Part shown: one piece after another, positions 8,368-17,143 of the stretch
Layout: every line of letters begins with the position of its first letter
Numbering within the stretch: the stretch's first letter is position 1
NCBI GenBank assembly: GCA_040007395.1
Contig: JBDTVG010000212.1
Coordinates: 1 to 30,293, forward strand
DNA length: 30,293 bases
Origin: DATGFK01 sp040007395
Lineage (GTDB): Bacteria; Chloroflexota; Anaerolineae; Aggregatilineales; UBA2796
Direction of reading: 5' to 3'
Translations under genes and position numbers: made by a program
Notes under the pieces: model-generated
The model's database searches: none
The model's input: only the letters and a program-made list of their open reading frames with translations
What the model was told of the DNA's origin: nothing

Positions 8368-8592
8368 TTAGGCATCCTCGATAGTCACCGACTGGAACAC
8401 CAGTGTGACCGAGCGTTGTGCGCCGTTAGCATCCTGCCCATCGATGATCACGCGCTCGACCAGCAGCTTGCTATCCGTTTGAAGGCACAGTGTGAACAAT
8501 TCATCGATTGTTTTGAACTGTTGAGCGATCTCATTTAAACCGTCTTGCTCATCCCAATGACGGAAAATTACCGTTCCTTTATTGACTGACAT
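8368..8592 (-). CDS. Small conserved-looking protein of unknown function
   Basis: This is a soluble 74-residue protein, mixed alpha/beta by appearance, with a central acidic/hydrophobic helix (IAQQFKTIDELFTLCLQ) and a C-terminal beta-rich half. No family recognised. It is preceded by AGGGGAT nine bases before the ATG and lies 33 bases downstream of the 7TM sensor on the same strand, so it probably ends that operon (GNAT, sensor, this gene). A plus-strand reading of the same DNA gives a shorter, less protein-like product with no ribosome site, so I take the minus strand as real. Confidence 0.6.
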   Translation of the reverse strand: MSVNKGTVIFRHWDEQDGLNEIAQQFKTIDELFTLCLQTDSKLLVERVIIDGQDANGAQRSVTLVFQSVTIEDA

Positions 8593-8625
8593 GATGTGTT
8601 ATCCCCTATATTTATCATCTACCAG

Positions 8626-10617
8626 CTATAGCCTCGGTTTTAAATGTGAAGGCATATCGGCGGGCATATCACCGTCATTATGGTGTTTTTCCATCTCAGC
8701 GACTCTCTGCGCCACCTGCTCTATAGCCATATTCTGTTTGCGGTATAAATCGGCTTCGCTCATCGATAGTCGTAGGGTTACATCGCGTACTTTGTGACCC
8801 TGAATAAAACGCATCTCAAGGATGTTATATAGTATCCATTCGGTAGTAGTCATGCTGCGCTGACCTTCAGGCTTCAGGCTTTCGATCGCTTGTGTCAGCA
8901 CCGCCCGTACCGCTTTGGCAGGATTATTATCATTTTCGGCTAATGCACGCTTCACGATATTGAGATCGAGCAAGCGTCTTTCTGTCAGGCGTGGGCCGCC
9001 CCAGTAGTGACGCAGCGCATTTTTGATCAGGTCGATAAAGTCCGGCTCCGCCACAACATCGCCAGATGCCGAGCGCACTAACGCCGCCGCATTGCCGTAG
9101 GGTACTGGATCGGGGCCATACTGAACATCGCCGGTCTCACGCAGCACATTCTCAAAGGTCGTAAAAAGTTCTTCCTGAAGCCGCATTCCTTCAAGAACGT
9201 GTGCTGCGCGTGTATACAGCACTTTGAACACAGCCTCTTCTTCGGGCAGCAGATCTGGCTGTGAGGCACGCGCCCAGACTCCCATCACCCCAAGCAATGG
9301 CCCATTTGAGGGCGAATTACCATTAGTCTGATTAACCGTTTTCTGACCGTGCAACGACAATAACCAGAATGACTGCCATACCATGACATCGCCATGAATC
9401 TGCATTCCTTCTGGAAGTGTACCCTCCCCGGCAGCAATTGCCATGAATTCCGGCGAGGACAGCCACGTTTGCGAAGGCAGCAGCGGTCCGATTACCTGCT
9501 CTAGTCGTGCGCCCTGCGGCCCCACCGAAGCCACAAAAGCGCTTGATACGCGCAAATAATCGCACACCGCCGCTAGAGTCGACTCTAGCAGTTGATGGGC
9601 ATCTTCCCGCGTCATCAGACGTTGGCTAAACTCGCGCACCTGCTTGATCTGATCCTGATCGTGTCTATAAATGAGCCAGCCCTCAAGCACTGGGATCGCT
9701 AGCGTGAACAGCCATTGCAAGAGCAGCACGGTGGCGACGGCGGCGAAGGGCATCAACTCCAAACCGGGCAATCCAAAGAAACGCGATGCTGGTACAAACA
9801 GGATCACGAGCAATACCAAAACGCCAGTGACCGGGCCGCGCAGCATGAAACGCAGCAGTTCAGCCTTGATCACACGGTCTGGGCGGTTGGAGCCGAAAAA
9901 CGACAGGGGATAAGCCATGAACACCAACATCAGTGCGATCCCCAGATTGCCCAGATTGATCAGCACCCACAACAGCAGACTATCGGTGCGTGCTGGATTA
10001 TGAAACAGCAACGAATAGGGGAAGATCCCTGCCGATGGGGTGAGAAAAACCAGCAGTAAAAAGGTCATGCGGCGATGGGTCGCGCTGGTCAAGCAGCGCC
10101 GCCGCGCCCGCAGCACATTATTCACGGCAAAGATCGTGACGGCGAGAAAATAGACTAGATACAACCAGAACAGCGATCCCGGCTGCATCATCGGCATGGG
10201 AGCCACCGTCAGTCCGTCCACAATCAAGTTAGTGAAGACTGCTGTCAACAGAAATATGACTCCATACAAATACAGCAGTCTGACTACTCTACGCCGCCGA
10301 CCGCGTGAAATCAAGCCAGTTGTGGCAAGCAGCGCATCGGAAAGGTGAAACAGCGCTGCTGGAGCAAACGCGATCCCGATCCACTGGAAACGCAGCCATG
10401 CCTCTACCGAATGGGGCGTTCCGCTGATCGAGACGAACACATCACCAAGATAGGTAACACTTACACAGCCTAATAACACGCTAGAGGCGCGGATCACACC
10501 ATCTCGCAAACTGTGTGTCAAGTTATAGAGCAGCATCGAGGTCGCAACGATCACTGTTGCTGCGGTCAGCGCTTCATTCAAGCGCTGCATGGCAAGGATT
10601 AACAGATTTTCGCCCAT
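8626..10617 (-). CDS. 7TM-type membrane sensor with GAF-like and C-terminal HTH-like domains
   Basis: This 663-residue protein has about nine hydrophobic segments in residues 10-320, resembling the N-terminal 7TM region of histidine kinases (the RFQWIGIAFAPAALFHLSDALL helix is characteristic). Residues about 330-480 look like a GAF domain. The C-terminal 150 residues are helical and end in GHKVRDVTLRLSMSEADLY, a helix-turn-helix-like pattern, followed by a helix (AIEQVAQRVAEMEKHHN). There is no phosphoacceptor His box, no HATPase motifs and no GGDEF or EAL. I infer a sensor whose output is nucleic-acid or protein binding. The start at 10617 leaves three bases after the GNAT stop; ATG 10590 is an alternative, and neither has a clear ribosome site, which suggests coupling. 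Confidence 0.7.
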   Translation of the reverse strand: MGENLLILAMQRLNEALTAATVIVATSMLLYNLTHSLRDGVIRASSVLLGCVSVTYLGDVFVSISGTPHSVEAWLRFQWIGIAFAPAALFHLSDALLATTGLISRGRRRRVVRLLYLYGVIFLLTAVFTNLIVDGLTVAPMPMMQPGSLFWLYLVYFLAVTIFAVNNVLRARRRCLTSATHRRMTFLLLVFLTPSAGIFPYSLLFHNPARTDSLLLWVLINLGNLGIALMLVFMAYPLSFFGSNRPDRVIKAELLRFMLRGPVTGVLVLLVILFVPASRFFGLPGLELMPFAAVATVLLLQWLFTLAIPVLEGWLIYRHDQDQIKQVREFSQRLMTREDAHQLLESTLAAVCDYLRVSSAFVASVGPQGARLEQVIGPLLPSQTWLSSPEFMAIAAGEGTLPEGMQIHGDVMVWQSFWLLSLHGQKTVNQTNGNSPSNGPLLGVMGVWARASQPDLLPEEEAVFKVLYTRAAHVLEGMRLQEELFTTFENVLRETGDVQYGPDPVPYGNAAALVRSASGDVVAEPDFIDLIKNALRHYWGGPRLTERRLLDLNIVKRALAENDNNPAKAVRAVLTQAIESLKPEGQRSMTTTEWILYNILEMRFIQGHKVRDVTLRLSMSEADLYRKQNMAIEQVAQRVAEMEKHHNDGDMPADMPSHLKPRL

Positions 10618-10620
10618 TGG

Positions 10621-11175
10621 TTAACGCACATTCTGTCCAAAAAACAGGGCAATATCGTGGTTGGGATAGTATCGATCATTAAAGCCGCAAAAGTTCAGCC
10701 CGCGTTTCTGGCAAAAGCAGATTCCGGGATAGTTCTTGGTCTGCGTTTCAACAGTGAGACGTTGCAACCCCGCGTCACGAGCGCGATTGTAGACCTCAGT
10801 TAGCAGCGCACTTCCCAATTTTTGCTGCCGCCAAGCCCGACCAATCGCTATATCCGTTACCCAAGCGGTACTTGTGCCAGTATCGGTACGCATTGTTAAA
10901 TACCCGCGCACCACCCCAGAAGTCTCAGCAACGAGGAATCCATGATGCCGCTGCCATGTCAGAGTCAATGCCTCCGCATCGCGTGGATAGATAACCCGCA
11001 TTGGGCGGGGCAGCCGCACGGTGCGGAAACTGATGGCAATCGCCCCAGTATCATCGCGCACATCCATTTGCCATACATAATCTGTTTCGTAGGAGAGGTC
11101 AAGTTGCAGGCAAGCCATGAGGTCTTCTTCTCTGGCATCTCGAATAGTGATCTGAGTCGTTTGTAGTGTGGTCAT
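10621..11175 (-). CDS. GNAT family N-acetyltransferase
   Basis: This 184-residue protein has the GNAT fold order: an N-terminal ITIRDAREEDL strand-helix, a central GYLTMR strand, then WVTDIAIGRAWRQQKLGSALL, which is the acetyl-CoA motif A with RQQKLG as the pyrophosphate loop. The RLTVETQTKNYPGICFCQKRG segment matches motif B of the streptothricin/spermidine-type subgroup. It would transfer an acetyl group from acetyl-CoA to an amine of unknown identity in the cytoplasm. It heads the operon with the 7TM sensor, three bases away, and is divergent from the CoiA-like gene. AGGTAG precedes the ATG at 11175. Confidence 0.82.
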   Translation of the reverse strand: MTTLQTTQITIRDAREEDLMACLQLDLSYETDYVWQMDVRDDTGAIAISFRTVRLPRPMRVIYPRDAEALTLTWQRHHGFLVAETSGVVRGYLTMRTDTGTSTAWVTDIAIGRAWRQQKLGSALLTEVYNRARDAGLQRLTVETQTKNYPGICFCQKRGLNFCGFNDRYYPNHDIALFFGQNVR

Positions 11176-11442
11176 AATTTAATTCTACCTGATTGCTTCG
11201 ATGACACGGAATGCGGAACTGCTCGAAGTTTCCAGAAAATTCCCAAAGTGTTTCCACATGATATAACACTTTCCAGTGGAACAGAAGCGCTAAACCCGCA
11301 CAAGATACCGTGACCGTAACGCCCGTAAATCGTTACAAACTTTGCGTAGCCCAAGCGCAGTCTATCAGTCAGCTTGACGTCAGGCATCTTTAGGTAAGAG
11401 CGGGGTTATAATAATTGTGAAATCAGACAAGGAACGCGCCCC

Positions 11443-12441
11443 ATGAATAAATCCATGATTAGCAATGCGATTGCGTATCGTTGGGCGTTGAACGAAGCTG
11501 GCTATCCTATCCCCATTACCGCAGCGCAGCGTGGTCAGCGCTACTTTTGCCCGCTGTGTCATGGCCCGATGATCGCCCGTCTGGGCGACCAACTACAACA
11601 CCATTTCGGGCATGAAGACAACACAGACTGCACACCTCAAGCAGTGACACGCGCCGCTGTTCGCCGCTGGATCACGATCCAGTTAAGGGATGCAGTCAGC
11701 AAGCATCAAGTCATCAAAATCGAGTGGGATTGCTCGAAGTGCGGCAACCATCACAGCGCCAATTTATTGGAGGGAGTTACGCAGGTACTCGAAGGGCATT
11801 TGTGGGATAGAGTTCACTATGCCGATGTCGCGCTCGAAGATGCAGCAGGCAATGATCGTGCCTTGATTCTCATTCAGGACGAGCTAATGCCATTGCCTGA
11901 AACCCTTACTTTTTTCATCAAACAGCGCGTCTTTACGATTACTATTCCCGCCACGATCACTCCGGCAGAGGGGGATTTTGTCGCTATTCTCTCGCAAGGT
12001 CAGATTGTTGGAGCATCATGTCCTATGTTGCAAGCTGCCTCAAATATTATTCAGGACCCGGAAACGCAACGTCAAATTCTGCGGGATGTCGTGGCACGCT
12101 GGCCCGGATATTTTTATGGGCCGCTCGAAACAATCGATGGGCTAGCGCATATCCTTCGCATCGGCAACCATGAACTGTGGCTACCGCCGGAACAATGGCG
12201 CGACGTGATCGGCGGAACACGCAATCCACTTGCGCCCGCGGTGCAAGTCACGATGCAAACGTGGCCTCATACAGATGGTGGCGTTATCTGGCTGTATTAT
12301 GCTATTGTGCGCGATACAGGTGCGGTGGGAATCCGGCGCTATGGCCCGACACAAACCCCCATGCCCTATATCGATGCCCGTTTCCGCAATCGCCAAACAA
12401 CTGCCCTTGACCTCGTGAAATATCTTGTCACACAAGGGTAA
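11443..12441 (+). CDS. CoiA-like zinc-finger protein with degenerate nuclease-like core
   Basis: This 332-residue protein opens like the CoiA N-terminus. C36 and C39 (YFCPLCHGPM) and H54/H57 in the HHFGH stretch form the CPxC...HFxH zinc site of CoiA-related competence and nuclease proteins. A second knuckle, CSKCGNHH (97-104), follows. YADVALED and ALILIQ (about 126-145) have the spacing of the PD-(D/E)XK core, but the Glu expected in the second block is missing, so activity is doubtful. The C-terminal half is unrecognised. It is preceded by AAGGA nine bases before the ATG and by TATAAT at 11407-11412, for which no -35 is evident. It could act in DNA uptake or mobile-element defence, but this is inference. 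Confidence 0.55.
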   Translation: MNKSMISNAIAYRWALNEAGYPIPITAAQRGQRYFCPLCHGPMIARLGDQLQHHFGHEDNTDCTPQAVTRAAVRRWITIQLRDAVSKHQVIKIEWDCSKCGNHHSANLLEGVTQVLEGHLWDRVHYADVALEDAAGNDRALILIQDELMPLPETLTFFIKQRVFTITIPATITPAEGDFVAILSQGQIVGASCPMLQAASNIIQDPETQRQILRDVVARWPGYFYGPLETIDGLAHILRIGNHELWLPPEQWRDVIGGTRNPLAPAVQVTMQTWPHTDGGVIWLYYAIVRDTGAVGIRRYGPTQTPMPYIDARFRNRQTTALDLVKYLVTQG

Positions 12442-12450
12442 AATTTGTGC

Positions 12451-12482
12451 ATGGGCGATCCTTAAGTGCATGGATCGCCCAT
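12451..12482. terminator. Perfect 11-bp stem-loop between convergent genes
   Basis: ATGGGCGATCC and its exact inverse complement flank a 10-base loop. It lies ten bases after the CoiA-like stop and 22 bases past the end of the minus-strand CAP gene, the right place for a bidirectional terminator. No strong U-run follows on the plus strand; on the minus strand AAATTTT lies a few bases downstream. Confidence 0.55.
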
Positions 12483-12504
12483 ACCGTTCGTAGCATAGAT
12501 ACGG

Positions 12505-13953
12505 CTAATTCCACGAGATCTCGCAGTGATCTTCTTCGTCCGGCTCTTCTTTGTCGCATACAGCCACCACTTTATCGCCCCGCAGCACTTCAAATTTGTC
12601 TTGTCGCCAGAATAAGCGATCTGGGCTGACTGAGAGTACCGCCCGCAGCGATGTACAGGCTTCGGGCAAGAAAGCATCGGCTGTCGTAACCTCTAACATC
12701 AGGCAATGACCCACTGGAAAGCCAGTGAGTGATACGGGTGATACCTTTGACCAACGGCTTGTTTCCAATACTCGCCCCTGATAGCGCAGTTTCAGATCGC
12801 TAATATCGGCAGGCTCATCGGTATCATTGACAATGACCAACGCATCGTCATCGTACAAGATCAGGATTTCGGGTGATTCGTCTGTATAAAGAATCGTGCT
12901 TGGCGACTCAGTCGCATCCACCGTTGCCGGGGTAGAGGTAGTTGGTACAGCCGTCGCACGGCGTGGGGTATTGGTCGGAAAAACCGCCGGACGACTGCGT
13001 GGCGTATTCGTTGGTGGTACACCTTTGACAACTGCTGACAAAGATGGCGTTATTGCGACGATTGGGGCAGATATAGTGGGTGTTGTTGCCGCGGTACTTG
13101 CTGCACTTGGTGGATTCGCCGGCTGCAACTGAACTGTCGCCGCTTTTTGATGATGCGGTAGCAGCACGACATCGTTCCTGACATTCAGTATATAACTCGT
13201 CGTTGCGGTGCCACTTTCATAAACCACCTTGATATTTTCGGTGGTCAGTGGCGGAAGGACGATCTTATTCACATAAGACAAAGGTTTGGTAAGCAGTGGC
13301 TTGCCATTTTCATCGTACAGTTCAATTTTGCTAACGTTTTGTATCCACTTGCCGCCGGATTTGAACTTGTATTGTTCGTTCGTAAAGTAGAGATCCCCTT
13401 CTTCGGGGAATACGAAAGCCGGAAGATAGTCTGGGCGTGATCCAAACACGGCAATAATCATGTAGTCTCTGTGATAGCGGATCGCCGCGACACCGACCTC
13501 ACGATAGCCCGGATTGAGCGCGGTCTTTCTATGAATTTCAGAGTGTTCCCAATAGCGCAGCGCAAAGCCCGCGTTGCCTACCGCCGCATTTTCCCCAACG
13601 GCGGTACGAGCGCTGATCCCATAAGAAGGCCATTTCGCGCTGTACGCCCGCTGCGGTGGCAGATTGCCCTGCGAATCCTTATGCAGTTCGCCACCATGTG
13701 GCAACTCGGTCAAGCCAACCAGATATTTTGCCTGTTCAAAGGCCAGTGTTTGTAATTCAGGATTCAATTTCAGCGGGGCAACACCTTCGGTAATTCGCCA
13801 CGCATTCAGACGCGCCACAACGTCAGTTTCCACCGCAGGATCAGAATTTATCTGACCGCTAATCGGGATTAATTGCGTACTCAGCATCACGAATCCTATT
13901 GCGAGCGCATAGGAAATACTGAGGATAACGCGGGAATAATGTACGTGTCTCAT
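12505..13953 (-). CDS. Secreted CAP/SCP-domain protein with Thr/Pro linker
   Basis: This 482-residue exported protein has a hydrophobic N-terminal signal (about 8-31). Residues about 38-170 are a CAP/SCP domain with the HGG (H86), GENAAVG (E121) and SEIHRKTALNPGYREVGVA (H141) signatures of the bacterial YkwD-type group. A beta-rich part follows. Then comes a disordered linker (about 300-390) with PTNTPR repeated twice, and a C-terminal domain of about 90 residues (PADISDLKLRYQG onward) that may bind ligand or surface. Bacterial CAP proteins lack an agreed activity. The ATG at 13953 was chosen because AAAGG lies eight bases upstream and a typical signal follows. It is divergent from rfbF. Confidence 0.82.
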   Translation of the reverse strand: MRHVHYSRVILSISYALAIGFVMLSTQLIPISGQINSDPAVETDVVARLNAWRITEGVAPLKLNPELQTLAFEQAKYLVGLTELPHGGELHKDSQGNLPPQRAYSAKWPSYGISARTAVGENAAVGNAGFALRYWEHSEIHRKTALNPGYREVGVAAIRYHRDYMIIAVFGSRPDYLPAFVFPEEGDLYFTNEQYKFKSGGKWIQNVSKIELYDENGKPLLTKPLSYVNKIVLPPLTTENIKVVYESGTATTSYILNVRNDVVLLPHHQKAATVQLQPANPPSAASTAATTPTISAPIVAITPSLSAVVKGVPPTNTPRSRPAVFPTNTPRRATAVPTTSTPATVDATESPSTILYTDESPEILILYDDDALVIVNDTDEPADISDLKLRYQGRVLETSRWSKVSPVSLTGFPVGHCLMLEVTTADAFLPEACTSLRAVLSVSPDRLFWRQDKFEVLRGDKVVAVCDKEEPDEEDHCEISWN

Positions 13954-14056
13954 ATATCTAACCTTTATAGTTATGTAAAAGGCTTGCCCTAATTCTTTGA
14001 AATTGTACAGAAGTTTCGATTTAAGACTAATGCAAGCGATAATGCCGCCTATTACT

Positions 14057-14085
14057 TTGACATCAACCACAAAAAATGTCACTAT
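14057..14085 (+). promoter_or_regulatory. Candidate promoter for the nucleotide-sugar operon
   Basis: A perfect -35 TTGACA at 14057-14062 is followed after 17 bases by CACTAT (14080-14085), a weak -10. Transcription would start near 14092, about 30 bases before the GTG of rfbF. Confidence 0.4.
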
Positions 14086-14123
14086 CAACGCATGGAAAAT
14101 TCAGCACCGAGAGATTTTAATCT

Positions 14124-14897
14124 GTGAAAGTTGTCATTCTGGCAGGCGGCTTCGGCACACGCCTTGCTGAAGAAACCGAAGTCAAGCCCAAACCAATGGT
14201 CGAGATCGGCGAACGACCCATTCTGTGGCACATCATGAAGCATTATGCCCATTATGGATTCAAGGAATTTTATATCGCCTTGGGCTATAAAGGCGATATG
14301 ATCAAGCGCTATTTCTTGGACTATCATCGACTGAATGGTAGCCTGACCATCAATCTTGCCAAGGGTGAGATCGAAGTGCAAGACAAGGAATATAATGAAG
14401 ATTGGGTAATCCATCTCATGAATACAGGATTGCGGACGAACACGGGCGGACGAGTCAAACGTCTTGAACCTTTCCTGAAAGATGAACCCTTTTTGCTCAC
14501 TTACGGCGACGGAGTCTCGGATGTGGATCTTCACGCGCTCCTGCGTTTCCATAAAGCACAGGGTTGTTTGGCAACGATCACTGCGGTTCGCCCACCAGCA
14601 CGTTTTGGCGGATTGGTACTCAACGAAGATCGAATCATGGAGTTTACCGAAAAGCCCCAGATCGGTGAAGGTTGGATCAATGGCGGCTACATGGTACTTG
14701 AACCCGCTATCTTTGAGCAGATAGCGGGCGATATGATTAGTCTGGAAATCGATCTACTCGAACGGTTAGCGGCTGAAGGGCAGCTTGCTGCGTACCGCCA
14801 CGAGACTTTTTGGCAGTGTATGGATACGGTGCGCGATATGAAATTGCTTGAATCGCTTTGGCAGCGCGGCAATCCGCCTTGGAAGCTGTGGGATTGA
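14124..14897 (+). CDS. rfbF: Glucose-1-phosphate cytidylyltransferase
   Basis: This 257-residue protein converts glucose-1-phosphate and CTP to CDP-glucose and pyrophosphate, the entry step to CDP-deoxysugars. The N-terminus has the nucleotidyltransferase signature LAGGFGTRL and a KPKPMVEIG motif (about 21-29). HIMKHYAHYGFKEFYIALGYKG and the DGVSDVD metal-binding region (about 130) are characteristic of RfbF rather than of the thymidylyl or uridylyl enzymes. Length equals the family norm. The start is GTG at 14124, preceded by GAGAGA. It is the first gene of an operon of about 7 kb, with rfbG seven bases downstream. Confidence 0.93.
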   Translation: MKVVILAGGFGTRLAEETEVKPKPMVEIGERPILWHIMKHYAHYGFKEFYIALGYKGDMIKRYFLDYHRLNGSLTINLAKGEIEVQDKEYNEDWVIHLMNTGLRTNTGGRVKRLEPFLKDEPFLLTYGDGVSDVDLHALLRFHKAQGCLATITAVRPPARFGGLVLNEDRIMEFTEKPQIGEGWINGGYMVLEPAIFEQIAGDMISLEIDLLERLAAEGQLAAYRHETFWQCMDTVRDMKLLESLWQRGNPPWKLWD

Positions 14898-14904
14898 TCA
14901 CGTA

Positions 14905-15894
14905 ATGACAGATATAACAAACTTCTGGCAGGATCGCCCTACGTTTGTCACAGGTGCGACAGGGCTAGTGGGCGGTTGGCTTGTGCAACGCTTGTTGGCG
15001 CTGGGCGCAGATGTGGTGTGTTTAGTACGCGACTGGGTTCCGCAAAGCGATCTGCTTGGTCAAGGGATGCTTGAGCGCGTTAAAGTCGTGCGCGGCGATG
15101 TTTGCGATCAGGCATTGCTGGAACGGGTACTAGGCGAATACGAGATCGATACCGTGATTCATTTAGCAGCGCAAACTATTGTCGGAATCGCCAATCGCAA
15201 CCCGATCTCGACCTTTGAAACGAATATCGGCGGGACATGGGCGCTGCTGGAAGCCTGTCGGCGCAGTCCGGCGGTCAAGCAGATTGTCTTAGCTTCGTCG
15301 GACAAAGCCTATGGCGACCACGAGATATTGCCCTACGATGAAAATGCGCCGCTGCAAGGCCGCCATCCCTACGACGTGAGCAAATCGTGTGCCGACCTAA
15401 TCGCGCAGACTTATGCGGTAAGCTACGGGTTGCCAGTGGCGATCACGCGCTGCGGTAATTTCTACGGCGGTGGCGACCTCAACTGGAATCGGATCGTTCC
15501 GGGAACTATCCGATCTGTACTACGTGGTCAACGCCCCGTGATTCGCTCCGATGGCAGCTATGTTCGCGATTACTTCTATGTCGAAGATGGCGCAGCGATC
15601 TATACCCTGCTGGCGGAACAGCTAGCGCAGAAGCCTGAACTATGCGGACAAGCCTTCAACTTTTCCAACGAAGTACAGGTCACAGTGCTAGAACTGGTCG
15701 AGTACATCCTGACCTTAATGCACTCAGACTTGAAGCCAGACATACGCAATGAGGCCAACAACGAGATCGAACGCCAATATCTGAGTGCTGCCAAAGCGCG
15801 AAAGATGCTTGACTGGCAACCTTTGTTTAGCCTCGAAGACGGTTTGCAACGCACGATTGACTGGTACACCGAATTCTTGAAAGTATCCGCATGA
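14905..15894 (+). CDS. rfbG: CDP-glucose 4,6-dehydratase
   Basis: This 329-residue extended SDR removes water from CDP-glucose to give CDP-4-keto-6-deoxyglucose, using bound NAD. The Rossmann motif GATGLVGG spans 17-24. The active site shows SSDKAYG (D133/K134) and PYDVSK (Y156, K160). The family is usually about 350-360 residues, so this one is somewhat short. I chose ATG 14905, seven bases after the rfbF stop, because it leads straight into the conserved WQDRPTFVTGATG start. Its stop overlaps the next start as ATGA, indicating translational coupling with the C-methyltransferase. Together with rfbF it defines the nucleotide carrier of the whole pathway as CDP. Confidence 0.92.
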   Translation: MTDITNFWQDRPTFVTGATGLVGGWLVQRLLALGADVVCLVRDWVPQSDLLGQGMLERVKVVRGDVCDQALLERVLGEYEIDTVIHLAAQTIVGIANRNPISTFETNIGGTWALLEACRRSPAVKQIVLASSDKAYGDHEILPYDENAPLQGRHPYDVSKSCADLIAQTYAVSYGLPVAITRCGNFYGGGDLNWNRIVPGTIRSVLRGQRPVIRSDGSYVRDYFYVEDGAAIYTLLAEQLAQKPELCGQAFNFSNEVQVTVLELVEYILTLMHSDLKPDIRNEANNEIERQYLSAAKARKMLDWQPLFSLEDGLQRTIDWYTEFLKVSA

Positions 15895-17123
15895 ACTTAT
15901 CATTGATCCCTTGCCGATCCTGTGGCAAAACCGATCTGGAACTGGTACTTTCGCTAGGTCAGACACCGTTGGCGAATCGCTTGCTGACGGCGGATCAACT
16001 CAGTGAGGCCGAACCGCGCTATCCACTCGATCTGGTCTTTTGTCCCAATTGCACGCTGGTTCAGATCACCGAAACTGTGCCGCCGGAAGTCCTGTTCCGC
16101 GACTATCTATACTTCTCGTCCTTCTCGGATACCATGTTGCAGCACGCCGAAAAATTGGTCGGGCGGCTGATCCCGGAACGCGGATTGAATGCCAGCAGTC
16201 TGGTCATTGAGATCGCCAGCAATGATGGCTATTTGCTGCAATACTATCATCGGCAGGGTATCCCGGTGCTGGGCATCGAACCTGCCGTCAATATCGCCAA
16301 AGTCGCTGAACAAAACGGCATTCGCACGTTATGTGAGTTTTTTGGCGAAGATCTCGCTCGACAGCTTGCCGCACAAGGTCAATTTGCCGATGTGATCCAT
16401 GCCAATAATGTGCTGGCGCACGTTGCCGATCTCAACGGAGTCGTGGCGGGAATTAGTCTGCTGCTCAAGCCTGACGGCGTGGCGATTATCGAAGCGCCGT
16501 ATCTCAAGCCGCTAATTGATCACACCGAGTTTGATACGATTTACCATGAGCATCTCTGCTATTTCTCACTTACAGCATTGGATCGTTTATTCAGCAAACA
16601 CGGACTACTGATTGTCGATGTGGAACAGATCGCCATTCACGGTGGATCGCTGCGGATCACCGCGCAAAAAAACTCAGGGCAAGCGCAATCATCGGCTGTC
16701 CAGCAAACACTGAGCGATGAAGCCGAGTCAGGTATGAAACAGATCGCGTTCTATCGTGGATTTGGCGCGAAGGTTGAGCAGTTACGCGCTGATCTACTGG
16801 CGCTGCTGCATAAACTTAAAGCAGAAAATAAATATATCGCCGTGTATGGCGCGTCCGCCAAAGGCAGTACGCTGCTGAACTATTACGGCATAGGTCAGGA
16901 AACACTCGATTTTGTGGTAGATCGCAGCAGTGTAAAGCAAGGACTATACACGCCGGGAACGCATCTTCCGATCTACGCGCCGGAAAAGCTATTAGAGGTA
17001 ATGCCCGATTATGTTCTGCTGCTAACATGGAACTTTGCCGACGAAATCCTCGCACAGCAAACCGAGTATCGGCAGCGCGGCGGACAGTTCATCATCCCGA
17101 TCCCTGATTTGCGGATCGTATAG
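15891..17123 (+). CDS. Sugar-nucleotide C-methyltransferase (KijD1/TylCIII/NovU type)
   Basis: This 410-residue SAM-dependent enzyme has three parts: an N-terminal zinc domain (C8, C11, C51, C54), a central methyltransferase domain with motif I IEIASNDGYLL (about 107-117), and a C-terminal Rossmann-like domain with YGASAKGSTLL typical of Methyltransf_14. The family methylates C3 (or C5) of 4-keto-deoxysugars. YHEH at 218-221 aligns, with an offset of four, with Tyr222/Glu224/His225 described for the dTDP-sugar enzyme KijD1, so the active site looks intact. Here the dehydratase upstream is RfbG, so I infer a CDP-4-keto-6-deoxyhexose substrate. It overlaps rfbG by four bases. This is a strong family call; the methylated carbon is inferred. 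Confidence 0.85.
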   Translation: MNLSLIPCRSCGKTDLELVLSLGQTPLANRLLTADQLSEAEPRYPLDLVFCPNCTLVQITETVPPEVLFRDYLYFSSFSDTMLQHAEKLVGRLIPERGLNASSLVIEIASNDGYLLQYYHRQGIPVLGIEPAVNIAKVAEQNGIRTLCEFFGEDLARQLAAQGQFADVIHANNVLAHVADLNGVVAGISLLLKPDGVAIIEAPYLKPLIDHTEFDTIYHEHLCYFSLTALDRLFSKHGLLIVDVEQIAIHGGSLRITAQKNSGQAQSSAVQQTLSDEAESGMKQIAFYRGFGAKVEQLRADLLALLHKLKAENKYIAVYGASAKGSTLLNYYGIGQETLDFVVDRSSVKQGLYTPGTHLPIYAPEKLLEVMPDYVLLLTWNFADEILAQQTEYRQRGGQFIIPIPDLRIV

Positions 17124-17143
17124 GAATGGGATAGGAAACTGGC

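Noticed and set aside
11172..11387. Minus-strand frame of 71 codons upstream of the GNAT gene
   Set aside because: It has no ribosome site, its composition is not protein-like, and it occupies the divergent promoter region.
11374..11412. Promoter made of TTGACG and TATAAT upstream of the CoiA-like gene
   Set aside because: The spacer is 27 bases, far from the usual 16-18, so only the TATAAT is mentioned.
14085..14552. Minus-strand open frame opposite the start of rfbF
   Set aside because: It is fully opposite conserved rfbF motifs, with no ribosome site or recognisable domain.
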